A DNA stretch of 61,808 nucleotides from the NCBI GenBank assembly GCA_025201845.1, contig MU604023.1, positions 1,387-63,194 on the forward strand, written 5' to 3'. This DNA is from Martensiomyces pterosporus. Its lineage: Eukaryota; Kickxellomycota; Kickxellomycetes; Kickxellales; Kickxellaceae. A program made the position numbers and the translations under genes. Under the pieces are notes generated by a model. It was not told the DNA's origin, searched no databases, and saw only the letters and a program-made list of their open reading frames with translations. Each line of letters starts with the position of its first letter. The stretch's first letter is position 1. Shown in pieces: positions 40,968-52,657 of this stretch.

Positions 40968-43811
40968 ATGGCAAGAGACAGCATAGAGTACGCTCGCTTA
41001 GAGGAGCGCAGGCACGCTGACTCTCCAAACAGCGACGCTGAGCCACAAGGGCCTGGCAACATGCACTCAGAGCCCGCCCACTACTCCGAGCAGAGACTGG
41101 AGCTCGGCCGCTTGGAGGTGGGTGCTGGCGATGGCCAGCCTTTTGGCGACGAGGACGACGCACGCTTCAACCACGAGTTTGCCATGTATGACCCGCGCGA
41201 CACCAAGGCTCAAGTCTGGAGGCGCAAGCGCTTTACTTTGGTCCACATCTGTCTGGTAGCTGTTGGCTGTCTGGGCGTGTATGCAGCTGCCTCGGTGCTG
41301 TGGCGCTCGCTGAGCAGCAGCAGCAGCAATAAAGGGGTGTTGCCAACCAACATCCCAGAAGAAGATAGCAGCAGCAGCGTGGTGCCTGTAAATAGATCGG
41401 GCAAGAAGCTGCTCACCTACGAAACTGTTGACAGAGTAAACGGCATCGTCGAGCGCAAGTCGATAGACTGGATTGCACACCCGGCAGACCCCAGCATCGA
41501 TGGCCTGTATCGCGAGGCGAAGGACAAGGCGTTCTATGTTCGCAAAATCGACAACTCTACCTGGGAGCACCGGCTGGCCACGCTGGACGACATTACCAAT
41601 GCATCCAAGGGGCTTTTGGGCTCTTTTACGATGGAGAGCTGGTCTGTGTCGGCAGACTGGAAGTACATCCTGTTCAACGTCCACTCTGAGCACGTGTGGA
41701 GGCACTCTGTCAAGGGCACCTATTTCCTCTACAACACCAAGGAGCGCACCATGGTCCCGCTGACGGACAAGGGCAACAGCCGCATCCAGCGTGTGGAGTG
41801 GGCGCCCACAGGACACCGCCTGCTGTTTGTGCGCGACAACGACCTGTACGTCACTGACATGATGCACGAGATCCGTGTTACCGAGGACGGCAGCGACGAC
41901 GTGTTCAATGGGATCGCCGACTGGGTCTACGAAGAGGAGGTTCTGGGGTCTGGAGCATCTAGCTGGTGGTCTCCCGATGGCGACGCGCTTGCCTACCTGC
42001 GCTTGGACGACTCAAAGGTGCCCATGTACCAGTACGAGCTGTTCCACCCTGCTAACCGCAGCATTATCTACCCCGACAACATCCGCCTCCACTACCCAAA
42101 GCCCGGCGCGGCGAACCCGCTTGTGTCCCTTCATGTGTACCGCCCAGACTTTAGAACAAACTCTAGCGACGACAGACCGGTCAGCAAGGCGAGCGACAAC
42201 TCCGATACAGACTACCACCCGCACACCATCAGCTTTGACAGGCCATTCAGCGCTGATGATGTTCTGGTTACCAGCGTAACCTGGCTTACCGATAAGCACA
42301 GCGACCTGCTTGTGTACACGATGAACCGCGTGCAGGACCAGGTGCGCATCTACTTGGCATCTGCAGATCCCAAGCGGCTGTCGGCGAAGCTGGTGCGTGA
42401 GCGCAGCACATCCGAGTCTGGCGGGGATGGTGCGTGGATTGAGATCACGTCTCCGCCGATCTACGTGCCAGCTCACACTGTGGATGGCCTCACTACTGAC
42501 GCATATATCGACCTGGTCGAGGATGGCGAGCACACGCACTTGGCCCTGTTCTCGCCGCTGGACGCAGCCAAGCCCACAAGCTGGCTTACGTCGGGCAACT
42601 GGGATGTGGTGAGCGGCAGTGCTGTTCTTAACCGCAAGTCTGCGCAGGTGAGCTTCCTGGGCACCCGCGAATCAAGCACCAGGTTCAACCTGTACCAGGT
42701 GTCGCTCGCAGACAAGGAGGGCACTGAGCCGCACGCCCTGTCTCCTCCGACTTCCAGGAGCACCAGCGAGCGCATCAACTCTGAGGGCGCGCGCGATGGG
42801 TCGTATGATGCTAGCTTCTCGGCCAGCGCAGGCTTCTACCTGCTCAGCTACAAGGGGCCCAACCTGCCATGGCAGGTGGTCCACAGCAGTGCTGACCCCA
42901 AGTTCGAGCAGGTCTTGACGGACAACTCTGCAGCGCAGAGGGAGCTCGAGGGCTACGACCTGCCCGTGACGCAGTTCTTTGAGATCAGCAACGATGCGGG
43001 CGACAGGATGAACGCTATGGCCATCTACCCGCCGGGGTTCGATAAGAGCGCAAAGGCGAAGTATGGCGTGCTTTTCCGCGTTTATGGCGGGCCAAACTCG
43101 CAGCAGGTGTCGCAGTCGTTTTTGCTCGATTGGCACTCAGCGCTTGTGTCTCAGCAGGATGTTCCAGACATGCCGTGGATCGTTGCAACGGTCGACGGAC
43201 GAGGCACTGGGTACAAGGGACGCCGGTTCCGCACCTCGGTAAGCAAGCAGCTTGGGGGGTTTGAGGCTGATGACCAGGCAGCCGGCGCCAGGTACTTCCA
43301 GAACCAGCCCTACGTCAATGCGCAGCGGATTGCCATCTGGGGCTGGTCCTATGGCGGCTACGCCACCTCTCGCTCTCTTGAGCGGCACCCTGATCTGTTC
43401 CGCGTCGGCATGGCTGTTGCGCCTGTCACTGACTGGCGCTTCTACGACTCTGTCTATACGGAGCGCTACATGAAGACTCCGGTAATGAACCAGGAGGGCT
43501 ACACAGCAAGTGCTGTCACCAACGCAACTGCCTTCAAGCAGACAAAGTTCCTTGTGCAGCACGGAACAGGCGACGACAACGTGCATATTCAAAACTCGCT
43601 CGCTCTTGTTGATCTGCTCGAGTCAAACAACGTCCCTGGGTTTGAAATGGCAACCTACACGGACTCGGACCACAGCATCTACACGCACAACGTGCGGCCA
43701 GCCCTCTACGCGCGGATGACAAACTTCCTCTTCCGCTCGTTCCATGAGCTGGAAAACAAGGAGTTTGACTTCTGGCGCCATCGCGACCCAAACACAGCAG
43801 CATCCAAGTAA
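40968..43811 (+). CDS. Dipeptidyl aminopeptidase (S9B, DPP IV/Ste13/Dap2-like), type II membrane protein
   Basis: 947 residues from the ATG at 40968. A cytosolic N-terminus of about 87 residues is followed by one membrane anchor (FTLVHICLVAVGCLGVYAAA, about 88-110), then a lumenal Ser/Asn linker, the eight-blade beta-propeller with the hallmark ADWVYEEEVLGSG (Glu pair that binds the substrate amino terminus), and a C-terminal alpha/beta hydrolase domain. The catalytic triad can be read as Ser794 (WGWSYGGYA), Asp869 (GTGDDNVH) and His902 (DSDHSIY). Family enzymes remove X-Pro and X-Ala dipeptides; in yeast, Ste13 acts in the late Golgi on pheromone precursor and Dap2 in the vacuole. Which compartment applies here cannot be told. 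No introns. Confidence 0.94.
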   Translation: MARDSIEYARLEERRHADSPNSDAEPQGPGNMHSEPAHYSEQRLELGRLEVGAGDGQPFGDEDDARFNHEFAMYDPRDTKAQVWRRKRFTLVHICLVAVGCLGVYAAASVLWRSLSSSSSNKGVLPTNIPEEDSSSSVVPVNRSGKKLLTYETVDRVNGIVERKSIDWIAHPADPSIDGLYREAKDKAFYVRKIDNSTWEHRLATLDDITNASKGLLGSFTMESWSVSADWKYILFNVHSEHVWRHSVKGTYFLYNTKERTMVPLTDKGNSRIQRVEWAPTGHRLLFVRDNDLYVTDMMHEIRVTEDGSDDVFNGIADWVYEEEVLGSGASSWWSPDGDALAYLRLDDSKVPMYQYELFHPANRSIIYPDNIRLHYPKPGAANPLVSLHVYRPDFRTNSSDDRPVSKASDNSDTDYHPHTISFDRPFSADDVLVTSVTWLTDKHSDLLVYTMNRVQDQVRIYLASADPKRLSAKLVRERSTSESGGDGAWIEITSPPIYVPAHTVDGLTTDAYIDLVEDGEHTHLALFSPLDAAKPTSWLTSGNWDVVSGSAVLNRKSAQVSFLGTRESSTRFNLYQVSLADKEGTEPHALSPPTSRSTSERINSEGARDGSYDASFSASAGFYLLSYKGPNLPWQVVHSSADPKFEQVLTDNSAAQRELEGYDLPVTQFFEISNDAGDRMNAMAIYPPGFDKSAKAKYGVLFRVYGGPNSQQVSQSFLLDWHSALVSQQDVPDMPWIVATVDGRGTGYKGRRFRTSVSKQLGGFEADDQAAGARYFQNQPYVNAQRIAIWGWSYGGYATSRSLERHPDLFRVGMAVAPVTDWRFYDSVYTERYMKTPVMNQEGYTASAVTNATAFKQTKFLVQHGTGDDNVHIQNSLALVDLLESNNVPGFEMATYTDSDHSIYTHNVRPALYARMTNFLFRSFHELENKEFDFWRHRDPNTAASK

Positions 43812-43956
43812 CAGCCGTCTGCCCCCTCCCCCTCCTCTTGCCAGCTGGACGATCTAGCGCGGATCTCCTTTTTGCCCCGCAGTATCACCGCTCTCCCTAC
43901 TTTCTCCATCTCTTCTTTCCGTGCCCTATTTTAAATTCAAGTTCCAGTCTGCAGTC

Positions 43957-44602
43957 ATGTTTCGCAGCATTCTCCAGAACGTAAGCGCAAAAGGGCTGGA
44001 TGTGGCACCAGTTTCAAGAGCTGCCCTTGCCAGTGCCGGCACAGCCCAGAGGTTTGTTCTGCTGGGCTCGGCTGCTAAGCTGTGCTTTATGCAAATTACT
44101 CAAATTCACAGCGCTGCTCTGCTTACCCTAATTCGCTCGCCTCTTGTAGACAACGCTCCGCACTGCCGCCCAGCGCCCGCTACTGGCTCAGAGGATAACG
44201 GCTGCAGTGCCCAGGGCTGTCTCTGTGCGGTTTATCACAAACCATGCAAGGTCCGTCATCGATGATGCTGTCAAGCAGAACGACCTTGTCGTGTTTATGA
44301 AGGGAACTCCCGATGAGCCCATGTGCGGCTTCAGCCGGGCAGTCGTCCAGATTCTGCAGATGCACGGCGTCGAGGAGCTTGTCGGTGTCGACTGCTTGCA
44401 GGACCCCGAGATCCGTGAGGGGATCAAAGAGTACACCGACTGGCCTACCATCCCTCAGGTGTACGTCAAGGGCGAGTTCATCGGTGGCTGCGACGTGATG
44501 GTCCAGATGCACCAGTCCGGAGAGCTCCACGAGCTGCTTATCAAGGAAGGCATTCTGAAGGCTGATCCCGATGCCACCCGCGAAGAGCCGAAGCAAGACT
44601 AG
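43957..44602 (+). CDS. GRX5: Monothiol glutaredoxin 5, mitochondrial
   Basis: Exons 43957-43980 (MFRSILQN) and 44150-44602; intron 169 bp (GTAAGC...TTGTAG, phase 0). Product 158 residues. The first about 35 residues ([19 protein letters not shown]) are an Arg-rich presequence without acids. The glutaredoxin fold has the monothiol active site MCGFS (Cys67), the cis-Pro motif [18 protein letters not shown], and the GSH-binding Lys in [11 protein letters not shown]. Grx5 transfers [2Fe-2S] clusters from the Isu scaffold to apoproteins in mitochondria. Confidence 0.95.
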
Positions 44603-44721
44603 AGAAAAGCCAGGTTGCTTTTGTGTATCTGATGTTTCTCAGCTTTATGCCGCCAGCAGGCGCATTCGTTTATTGAATATACCGGTTTGCAGAGAGCAGT
44701 GTTGAAGTGTGTGGCTGGGCT

Positions 44722-44982
44722 TCAGCAGTGCTTGGTCTGGAGGTCCTGAGCAGGCTGGTCCCTGCTGTCCAGCGCACGCAGGAGATGCGAAATGCGGATG
44801 CAGAGCCTCGCATTCTCGTCCATGAGCTTTTCAACCGTCGCCGCATCGTATCTGGGCTGCTGGCTATCGTCGTGGCGGCCACCGCTGCTGTTGCTGCCGC
44901 CCTGGTGAATGATCTCGCGGAGCTCGTCGAGCTGTCTTTGCAGACCAGCTGCTATTGCGTTCTGCTGCTCTTGGTCTGCCAT
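44722..44982 (-). CDS. Small coiled-coil protein of unknown function
   Basis: 86 residues from the ATG at 44982. Two helical heptad segments are visible: QQNAIAAGLQRQLDELREII and VEKLMDENARLCIRISHLLRALDS, separated by a Gly/Ser/His/Asp linker. The pattern 'EN-x-(K/R)-L-x-x-R-I-x-x-L-x-R-x-L' recalls the leucine-zipper N-terminus of eukaryotic arginyl-tRNA synthetase, but there is no catalytic domain nearby, so this is only a resemblance. It lies between GRX5 (convergent, 119 bp) and MTO1 (divergent). Short length and lack of a recognised family limit confidence. Confidence 0.55.
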   Translation of the reverse strand: MADQEQQNAIAAGLQRQLDELREIIHQGGSNSSGGRHDDSQQPRYDAATVEKLMDENARLCIRISHLLRALDSRDQPAQDLQTKHC

Positions 44983-45609
44983 GGCTACTGATCTGTGCCC
45001 AGTCGCTGGTTTTTCTCCGGGGCTTTCCTTCGGGGCTTTCTTTTGTCTACAGCTGGAAAGTATGCTCAATCAACCAGGCGCACACGGCAAACGGAAGAGT
45101 AAAAAGGTGTGCCGTGTTGGTGTGTAGCCAATGGGTTTTCTGTCAGCCAGCACACGCTCAAATCGGCGCGCCATAATATCCTGCAGCCGGGCCTCTGAGC
45201 GACTAGCCCAGATGAGCAGCGGGCGAGACGGCTGAATCTCCATGTTGTAATTTTCAACAGCGTAGAACCCTCGCTAGCGGATTGTTTCGGCTGTAGATTC
45301 TCTGTTAGAATAGGATTCTTAGAGCAAGGCAGGTCCTCTGTGGTCTGCTGGCGTCCTCAACTCTCTCGGGTTCGCAAGTTGCGTGGCCTGTACGTGAGCC
45401 CAGCCCCTTTGCAGCTGGGTTCTACTAGAGAGCTTGACCACACACCAAGCGTTTGCCTAATCAGAGAAGAAATGAAAAAAAAATCTTTCGGCAGCCAACC
45501 AGCACTGCCAGCCCCGCGCTGTCTGCGGCTTTTTTCAGCTCCTCTGTCTCCCGCATGAAAATACTCCACTATACATTTTGTCCTTCATAGTGAGCGATAA
45601 TTTCGACAA
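44983..45609. other. Divergent intergenic region, coiled-coil gene / MTO1
   Basis: 627-bp spacer, containing an A8 run at 45476-45483. No additional coding or RNA feature was recognised. Confidence 0.4.
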
Positions 45610-47844
45610 ATGTGGCGACAAAGCACTCGCCGTCTTTACCCGTGCGGCGGCCAGCGCCGTCTCCTGCCTGCTCGCATGTTTGGCACAAGCGGCTGTCCGT
45701 ACAAAGCTGCTGAAGGCACCGGCGGCATGCTGTACAAGTCGGCGCCTGACACGGCAGAGTACGATGTGGTCGTTATCGGCGGTGGCCATGCCGGCTGCGA
45801 AGCGTGCTCGGCGGCCGCCAGGGCCGGAGCAAAAACCGTGCTTGTGACGCAAAAGCTCGATACGATCGGCGAAATGTCCTGCAACCCATCCTTTGGCGGA
45901 ATCGGCAAGGGAATCCTAGTGCGCGAGGTCGATGCAATGGACGGGCTGTGTGGACGGATGGCTGATCTGGGAGGCGTCCAGTTCCGCATCCTGAACCGGT
46001 CAAAGGGCCCAGCGGTGCATGGGCCTCGGGCGCAAGTAGACAGAGTGCTCTACAAGCGCAGCATGTACCAGACACTGTCGTCCTACCCCGGACTCACCCT
46101 AAAGTCAGGCAGTGTGGCCGACATCTTGCTTGAGCGGCCATCCAGCATTGACGAGTCGTCGCTCAGGGCGCTTGCAAGCCAAGACAGCGCCGATGCTCAG
46201 ACATCTGCGTCTGTGACAGGAATAAGGCTCGAGTCTGGAGAGATTATCCGCGCTCGCAAGGTCGTGATCACAACAGGGACATTTCTTGGGGGCGAGATCC
46301 ATATTGGACTCAAGGCATTCCCGTCTGGCCGCAAAGGCGAGGCTGCGTCGATTGGGCTGTCAAAGTCTTTAAGGGATGCTGGGTTCCGTCTTGGCAGGAT
46401 GAAGACAGGGACTCCGCCCAGGCTGGACGGCAGAACTATCGACTACACGCACATGCCGCGGCAGCTCGGAGACATGCCGGTAACGCCGTTTTCCTTTATC
46501 CACGACACCGTGCCCTACGCTGACAGCCAGATTATGTGCTACCAAACGCGCACAACGCCCGCCGCCCATGAAATCATCAGGGCTAACTTTGACAAGTCGA
46601 TCCACATCAGGGAGACGGTGCGTGGCCCGCGCTACTGCCCGTCGCTCGAGTCAAAGCTCAAGCGGTTCAGCGAAAAGCAGTCACACGTTGTCTGGCTGGA
46701 GCCCGAGGGCCTCGCAGAGCACACAGACACAGTGTATCCCAACGGGATATCGAATACCATGCCAGAGGACATCCAGCTGCAGTTCTTGCGCATGATCCCC
46801 GGTCTGGAAAAGGTCGCGATGACGCAGCCAGGATATGGCGTCGAGTACGACCACATCGACCCACGTGAGCTCAGGCGAAGCTTAGAGACTAAGCGCGTGC
46901 GTGGCCTGTACATGGCCGGCCAGATCAATGGGACAACAGGGTACGAGGAGGCTGCTGCCCAGGGCATTCTTGCAGGAGCTAATGCTGGCCTGGCGGCTGC
47001 ATTTGAACGCGACCAGCGCCTTGATGGCAGCGGCGCAGCCGGTAAAGGTGAGGTGCCCCAGCTCATCCTCGACCGGTCTGATGGATACCTTGGCGTGCTT
47101 ATCGATGATCTCATCACGCGCGGAGTTGAAGAGCCATACCGCGTGTTCACTGCACGGTCAGAGTACCGCCTCTCTTCACGGGCCGACAACGCCGACTTGA
47201 GGCTCACGCGCCGTGCTGCTACGCTGGGGCTTGTCAGAGACCCCGGCCGTCTGGCAAAGCTGGACTCGGTGGCTGCCGATATGGAGCGCGCACAGGCGCT
47301 CCTAGAGGGTGTCGTGCTGACGCCGAATGCCTGGGAGGCAAGGCTCGGCAATGGCACTCAGCTAAGTCGCGATGGCATGTCTAGATCGGCGCTTGACATG
47401 GTCCGAATGGGCTTTTTGCGGGACAACGTGTGGACAGGTGCCCGCGACCCTGAAAACGTCAGCCACCAGCACATGCCTAGACCCAAGCAAACACCACGCA
47501 TTAGCGTTTCAGACGTTGTTCCTGGGTGGAGGGACGTGCCGCTTGGCATCCAGCGGCGGGTTATCACGGACGCCATGTATCACGGCTACCTGAAGCAGCA
47601 GCGCTTGGAGGTCAGCTCTTTTAAGCGCGATGAGGGCATGAGGCTCCCAGCCGACCTTGACTACTCCCAAATCCGCGTCCTCTCTCGCGAGGAGGTCGAC
47701 AAGCTAAGTCTAATCCGGCCAGACACATTCGGTGCTGTCAAGCGAATCGATGGAATCACACCAGGCGGGATCTTGGCGCTGCTGAGGCATGTTCAGCGGA
47801 GATCCACCGCATCGGCCGCTGCACCATCTTCAAGCACGGGATAG
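45610..47844 (+). CDS. MTO1: Mitochondrial tRNA uridine modification FAD protein MTO1 (MnmG/GidA)
   Basis: 744 residues. N-terminal Arg-rich presequence ([19 protein letters not shown]). FAD-binding Rossmann motif [13 protein letters not shown] at about residue 57, then the GidA signatures [55 protein letters not shown] and, near the C-terminal third, [21 protein letters not shown]. The C-terminal helical tRNA/MnmE-binding domain ends at [11 protein letters not shown]...PGGILALL. With GTPBP3/Mss1 it installs the 5-taurinomethyl or carboxymethylaminomethyl group on U34 of mitochondrial tRNAs. No introns. Confidence 0.96.
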   Translation: MWRQSTRRLYPCGGQRRLLPARMFGTSGCPYKAAEGTGGMLYKSAPDTAEYDVVVIGGGHAGCEACSAAARAGAKTVLVTQKLDTIGEMSCNPSFGGIGKGILVREVDAMDGLCGRMADLGGVQFRILNRSKGPAVHGPRAQVDRVLYKRSMYQTLSSYPGLTLKSGSVADILLERPSSIDESSLRALASQDSADAQTSASVTGIRLESGEIIRARKVVITTGTFLGGEIHIGLKAFPSGRKGEAASIGLSKSLRDAGFRLGRMKTGTPPRLDGRTIDYTHMPRQLGDMPVTPFSFIHDTVPYADSQIMCYQTRTTPAAHEIIRANFDKSIHIRETVRGPRYCPSLESKLKRFSEKQSHVVWLEPEGLAEHTDTVYPNGISNTMPEDIQLQFLRMIPGLEKVAMTQPGYGVEYDHIDPRELRRSLETKRVRGLYMAGQINGTTGYEEAAAQGILAGANAGLAAAFERDQRLDGSGAAGKGEVPQLILDRSDGYLGVLIDDLITRGVEEPYRVFTARSEYRLSSRADNADLRLTRRAATLGLVRDPGRLAKLDSVAADMERAQALLEGVVLTPNAWEARLGNGTQLSRDGMSRSALDMVRMGFLRDNVWTGARDPENVSHQHMPRPKQTPRISVSDVVPGWRDVPLGIQRRVITDAMYHGYLKQQRLEVSSFKRDEGMRLPADLDYSQIRVLSREEVDKLSLIRPDTFGAVKRIDGITPGGILALLRHVQRRSTASAAAPSSSTG

Positions 47845-48080
47845 CGAGCTGCCCTTTTTGTGTGTGGCCCGGTTGGCTTGGCGGGCAAAAGCAGCAGGGT
47901 CAGGGGCGCGGGGTGCGTGGTTTGAACAGCCATGCACGTCAGGCCTCTGCACAACAAACTCCCCTTGGGCTGCCCGCGTGCCTTTGCTTCGTTTTTGTCT
48001 TTTAATCGAATTGCTCTCGCTTCTTCTCTGCACCCCCTATTCCCACATTCAAAGTGCCAGACAGGCCAGATCTGCAGCCC

Positions 48081-49331
48081 ATGAGTGTTCTTGACGAATT
48101 TACCTTTCCATTCTGCGTCACATCGCACTCCTTCAACCACGACAAATCTCGTAAGTAGCCAGAGCCCCACAGACGCAACAGCCGGCTGCAATTTGCTCTG
48201 GATGTGGTGTCTGCCATTGTAGAGCCACGCGATTTCCTGCGCATATGCTTATGTCCTTGGTGCTCCAAGTGCAATGTACATTTATTTCGGGTTGTAGAGG
48301 TTGCGATTTGCCCGAATTCCAACGAAGTGCACATTTACGCCCGCAACGGAGCGCAGTGGACTTTGCTGCATGTCTTGAAGGAGCACGACTTGCTTGTAAG
48401 CTGCGTTGACTGGGCGCCACGCACCAACAGAATTGTTACCTGCTCTCAGGACAAAAACGCGTATGTGTGGACGTTTGACGAGGCGGCCAACACGTGGAAG
48501 CCCACTCTTGTGCACCTGCGTATCAGCCGCGCTGCGACTCAGGCAAGGTGGAGCCCCCTGGAGAACAAGTTTGCCGTTGCCAGCGGAGACAAGTGCGTTG
48601 CAGTCTGCTACTTTGGCGAGGACAACGACTGGTGGGTCAGCAAGCACATCAAGAAGCCCATTGCCAGCACTGTCCTATGCATCGACTGGCACCCAAACAA
48701 CGTGCTCCTTGCTTGCGGTGGCACCGATATGAAGGCCCGCGTCTTCTCTGCATACGTCAAGGGCGTCGATCAGAAGCCCGCGCCCACTGCGTGGGGGGAG
48801 CGGCTGCCATTCAACACCCTCTGTGGAGAGTTTGAGTCTCCATCTGGCGGGTGGGTCCACAGCGTTGGCTTCTCTCCAGATGGCGAGTCTGTTGCCTTTG
48901 CCTCGCACGACTCGAGCATCACCATCGCAACGCCGTCCACTGGCGAGGTCGTTTCTGTGCGCTCGCCAAACCTGCCGTTCAAGTCGCTGGTCTGGTCGGA
49001 CCAGAGCACGATCGTTGTCTCGGGCCACGACTGCTCGCCAATGGTGTTTGCGTATGATGGGTCTGCATGGCGTCTCGTCAAGAGGCTTGGCGAGGATGAC
49101 AAGAGCAGGCGCTCGTCCGCTGCCTCGCCTAGCGGAAACACTGCATTCAACCTCTTCCGCCAGATGGACAGCCGCAACCAGCCTGCAAGGTCCACATCTG
49201 GCGACGGCTCTCTCAAGTCTGTCCACCAGAACACAACCACCGAGCTGCACCGCGATCCCACAGGCAACCCAGTTGAGGTCACCACCAGCGGTCTCGATGG
49301 AAAGCTGGTCCAGTGGAACATACAGGCCTAA
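48081..49331 (+). CDS. ARC40: Actin-related protein 2/3 complex subunit 1 (ARPC1/Arc40)
   Basis: Exons 48081-48150 and 48298-49331; intron 147 bp (GTAAGT...TTGTAG, phase 1). The join gives NHDKSQVAICPNSNEVHIY, matching the ARPC1 N-terminus. Product 367 residues. WD40 propeller with blades such as RIVTCSQDKNAYVWTFD, FAVASGDKCVAVCYF, LLACGGTDMKARVFSA and SVAFASHDSSITIA; the C-terminal insert around LFRQMDSRN is the ARPC1-specific helix that contacts actin filament and activators. It is a core subunit of the complex that nucleates branched actin at endocytic patches. It follows MTO1 in tandem after 236 bp and converges on the LRR gene. Confidence 0.95.
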
Positions 49332-49591
49332 TGCATGGTGGACGCAGCCCCTGTGGCCCTTCTCCGAGCACTTCGGCACTTTGCTTTTCTCTCTCTTTTC
49401 CCCGCTACACCAGCCCCACCAGCGCAAAGGCTGCAACGTCCAGCATCAAAACAAGCTGCTAGAAAAGAAAGACCCATCAATTAAAGTGTACAAGTACCGT
49501 GGCATGCATGTATGCGCATCTCGTCTAAATGCCAGGCAAACAGCAGTAAAAGGTATGTGGTGCTCAGTATACATTGGCAGCGCCGTGCCCT

Positions 49592-52158
49592 CTAGTCGCA
49601 GTCGAGCTCACTTGGGATAGCCAGCTGTGCACCGTGGCTGCTATCTTCGGGGGTCCTTGTGGACGCTGAATCGGCATCTGCGCGCCGAGAAGGCGCAGTG
49701 GTGGCCGCAGGGAGATCTTCTCCAGCCGTCGTGTCGTCGGGCTGGTCAAAGGCGCCGCCAAGCATGCTGTCCACAGGCTGGGAAGGCTGCCGCTTGACAG
49801 CAGCAATGTCGGTGACGAGGCTAGTGAGCTCGTTTCTATCGGCTTCGCCGCTGACCTTTGACTCGACAATACCCGGCATATCTGATCCGGGCGCCATGTC
49901 AGCATGCGGCCAAACATGCGTCGACACGAGCCCAAAGCCAAAATCGCTGCTGGCGGTGTGTGAGGACGATGCATCCAGCTGCTGCATGTTTGCGATGCAG
50001 GTCTGCGCAATGCCCTGCTCGAGAGCAGCGCAGACCTCGTCGCCTGTGTTGACTGTTATCTCGACGCAGATGAGGCTCTTGTTCAGCTTGATAGACGCCG
50101 AAAGCGCCATGAGCCCCGCAATGTCGATGCCTGGGTTTTCGGAGACATCCAGCCGCTCAAGAGAGTGAAGGTCCGGCAGACACTCGGCCAGGATGATTGC
50201 GCCTTCAGACGTCATGCCGGTGGCAGACATGAAAAGGCCCCTCAGCGTCCGGTTCTGGCAGAGGACCCGAGCAAGGGCCTCGAGCACAGCAGTGCTGGGA
50301 CCGCACACTGGGTTCCGGCTGACGTCCAGATACACTAGCCCGGTGTTGAGTTCTAGGCACTCGATAAACGAGGCAAACACAGGCGGCGGCAGCTTGTTTT
50401 GGCGCAGAACCAGGCTGCGCAGATTTGTGTTCCAAAGCAGCCCCTCGGCGAGATCCATCAGAGCGCGGCCAAGGTCGTTCTGCGAGATGTCCAGCGAGCG
50501 AAGCTGCGAGATGCGCGGAGTCTCGTCAAAGCACATGGCGGCTGGAGACAGGTACGGATCCCTGCAGTGCTGCGCGTCCGAAAGCCCGTGGAGAGATACG
50601 CTGATTGGCCGCCGCGGCGCCATCGGCTGTCTGTGTGCTGACAGCTGGGGAGGGTCGCCGTAGAGCATCTCGCGCAAAATAGGCCCAGCATTCCCGTTCA
50701 GCGAGTTCAGGCGCAGAGACAGGTGCTGCAAGGGCGAAAGGCGCACGCCAGACGCAATGATCGCAAGCGCCGAGGGCTTGATGCCGCAGCTGTTCATACG
50801 AAGCGCTTGGAGGCTGACCTGCTCGCACACGGTGCTCTTTTTGTGCATGGAGCCCCGCCCAAGCGACCAGTTGGAGCCAAGACCCGCCAGCGCTGCAGCC
50901 AAATACCCTGCGCTCTTCTTGCGGATTGCGACGCCAGATATATCAAGAAGCTGCAGCTGCTTGCTGTGGCGGATCAAAATAGAGACGTAGCGGATGCCGT
51001 CGCTCCGCAGGCGGGTGTTGTTGGCCAGGCTAAGATACCGCACGCTGTCGTTGCACAGCAGGCTGTATACAAGGAGGCGTGCTGCGTCGTCGTCAATGCC
51101 GCAGTGATTCAGCTCCAGCTTGACGAGCCCAAAGTTCAGATCGAGGATATCTGCAAAGCACTTCATGTGAACGCCATCCAGCCGGCTTCCAGACAGATCC
51201 AAGCTGCCCAGCGTCTGCTCCTTGCGCATATGGCTCCACAGTATCTCTTCAAAAGATGGCAGTGGGTCGATATCCAGCGACCGGCAAGTGCGCTCGTACA
51301 GCTCCCAGACCTCCTGGACGCGGTACTGTCTGTTTGTTAGGGCTTCGACATTCCACTGAATAGGCCTTCGGCCGTGTGTCTTGACTGCAGCATCCAAAAC
51401 ACCTTCCATGTCGCTGGAGCCATCTGTATCGGCATCGCTTTGCGGGTCTGGATCAGGGCGGTGCGCCTGAACTGCTTGAATGCTATCAACGGCATCCGCT
51501 TCTTGGCTGTTGCTGGCTGCTCCTTCAGGGTGGTTTTGCAGTGAATCGGCAGTTGTGGCTGCTGGCGCCTCGTCGCTGCTGTCTCCGTCGCTCGCATCAC
51601 TGCGAGCGTCGACAGGGGCCGCTGCATCTTCTTCATCATCCTGTGCAGCTGTTCGCAGGCCGCTGCCCGATGTCTCGAGCGACGTGGTAGGGGATTGATC
51701 GGGGTCATATACTCGGCTGGTTTCGGGGTCAAACTCGGTCACAATGAGTGGCATCGAAAAGCGAATCCTTTTTAGCTTCGACGGGTCTAGCTCAAGCGCA
51801 AAGTTGGTCCAGAACTCTGTCGATTTTAACCGCTCCTGGCTTAAAGGAGGCACGATAGACGTGGATCGCTCAAAATCCAGGCTTGGTGCGGTTCTACTAG
51901 GCAGATTTGTGCTTAAGCGGCTCTGCTGTGCATCATCAGCACTCTGTCTGGCGGCAGGTATTCCCGCGCCCTGAGCAAAGGTCAGGTGTGAAGCCAGCTC
52001 TGGTTCCGAGCTTTGCGCGGATACCCCCGAAAACCACCTTTTCGCCCCAGGCCATAGCGACCACCGCGGGCCACTTGTCTGGCTTTTCTTCGGCTCTTTC
52101 AATATGCCTTTATCTGGTTGTGCTGGTAGAGTTGGCGATAAGTGTGCAGGGCTACTCC

Positions 52159-52192
<34 letters not shown>

Positions 52193-52657
52193 GTCCTGCT
52201 CGCTGCCGCCAGCTACTTCGTTCTCCTGCTGCTGCTCCCGTTGGTACAGCTGAGGCCTTGAAGGCGGCGGGTTGGATGCGCTCTCAGTAGAAGGAAAGTT
52301 GCTGTCTCGGGGACGGAGGTCAACGCCGGCGTCCGGAAACAGCGGTGCCAGGTTGAGGCCTGCTGGCATTTGGGCAGCTGGAATTCCAGCTTGCATGGCT
52401 GATTTGTCTGTAGATTGCGCTGTACAATTTCCATTAATGCCTGCTTCTGCTTCTGCCTCTGCCTCTGCTTCTGCCTCTGCCTCTGCTGCTTGTTCCTGTG
52501 TCTCTTCAGCGGCGGCAGCGGCGAGCAGCGATGGGTTTGATGCGCCTGGGGGCGACAGACTCGAAGTCAGACCAACCATGAGCTCCATGGGGAGCAGAAT
52601 CTCTTCTGCTGTCGTTGCGCTGGCTTTTCGTGCATGTCTTCTGCCAGGGCGGGACAT
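49592..52657 (-). CDS. Leucine-rich-repeat protein resembling PPP1R37 (PP1 regulator)
   Basis: 1021 residues, no intron. The N-terminal 450 residues are low complexity: (Ala-Glu)n encoded at 52441-52490, poly-Ser, acidic stretches. Within it the segment DPSKLKRIRFSMPLIVTEFDP contains KRIRF, which fits the R/K-V/I-x-F docking motif for protein phosphatase 1. After a helical NRQYRVQEVWELYERTCRSLDID segment come about ten RI-type leucine-rich repeats (LGSLDLSGSRLDG, LVKLELNHCGIDD, VRYLSLANNTRLRSDG, LRSLVLRQNKLP, LERLDVSENPGIDIAGLMALSASIKLNKSL). PPP1R37 has the same order: KRVxF, helix, LRRs and the LMALSLALKxNxSL end. Regulator of PP1 is an inference. It has an acidic C-terminal tail. Confidence 0.8.
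52441..52490. repeat. Repeat encoding (Ala-Glu)n in the LRR protein
   Basis: Imperfect 6-bp repeat (TCTGCC/TTCTGC) read on the minus strand as alternating Ala-Glu; low-complexity N-terminus of the LRR gene. A CTG/CAG tract encoding poly-Ser lies at about 52157-52188 in the same gene. Confidence 0.85.
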
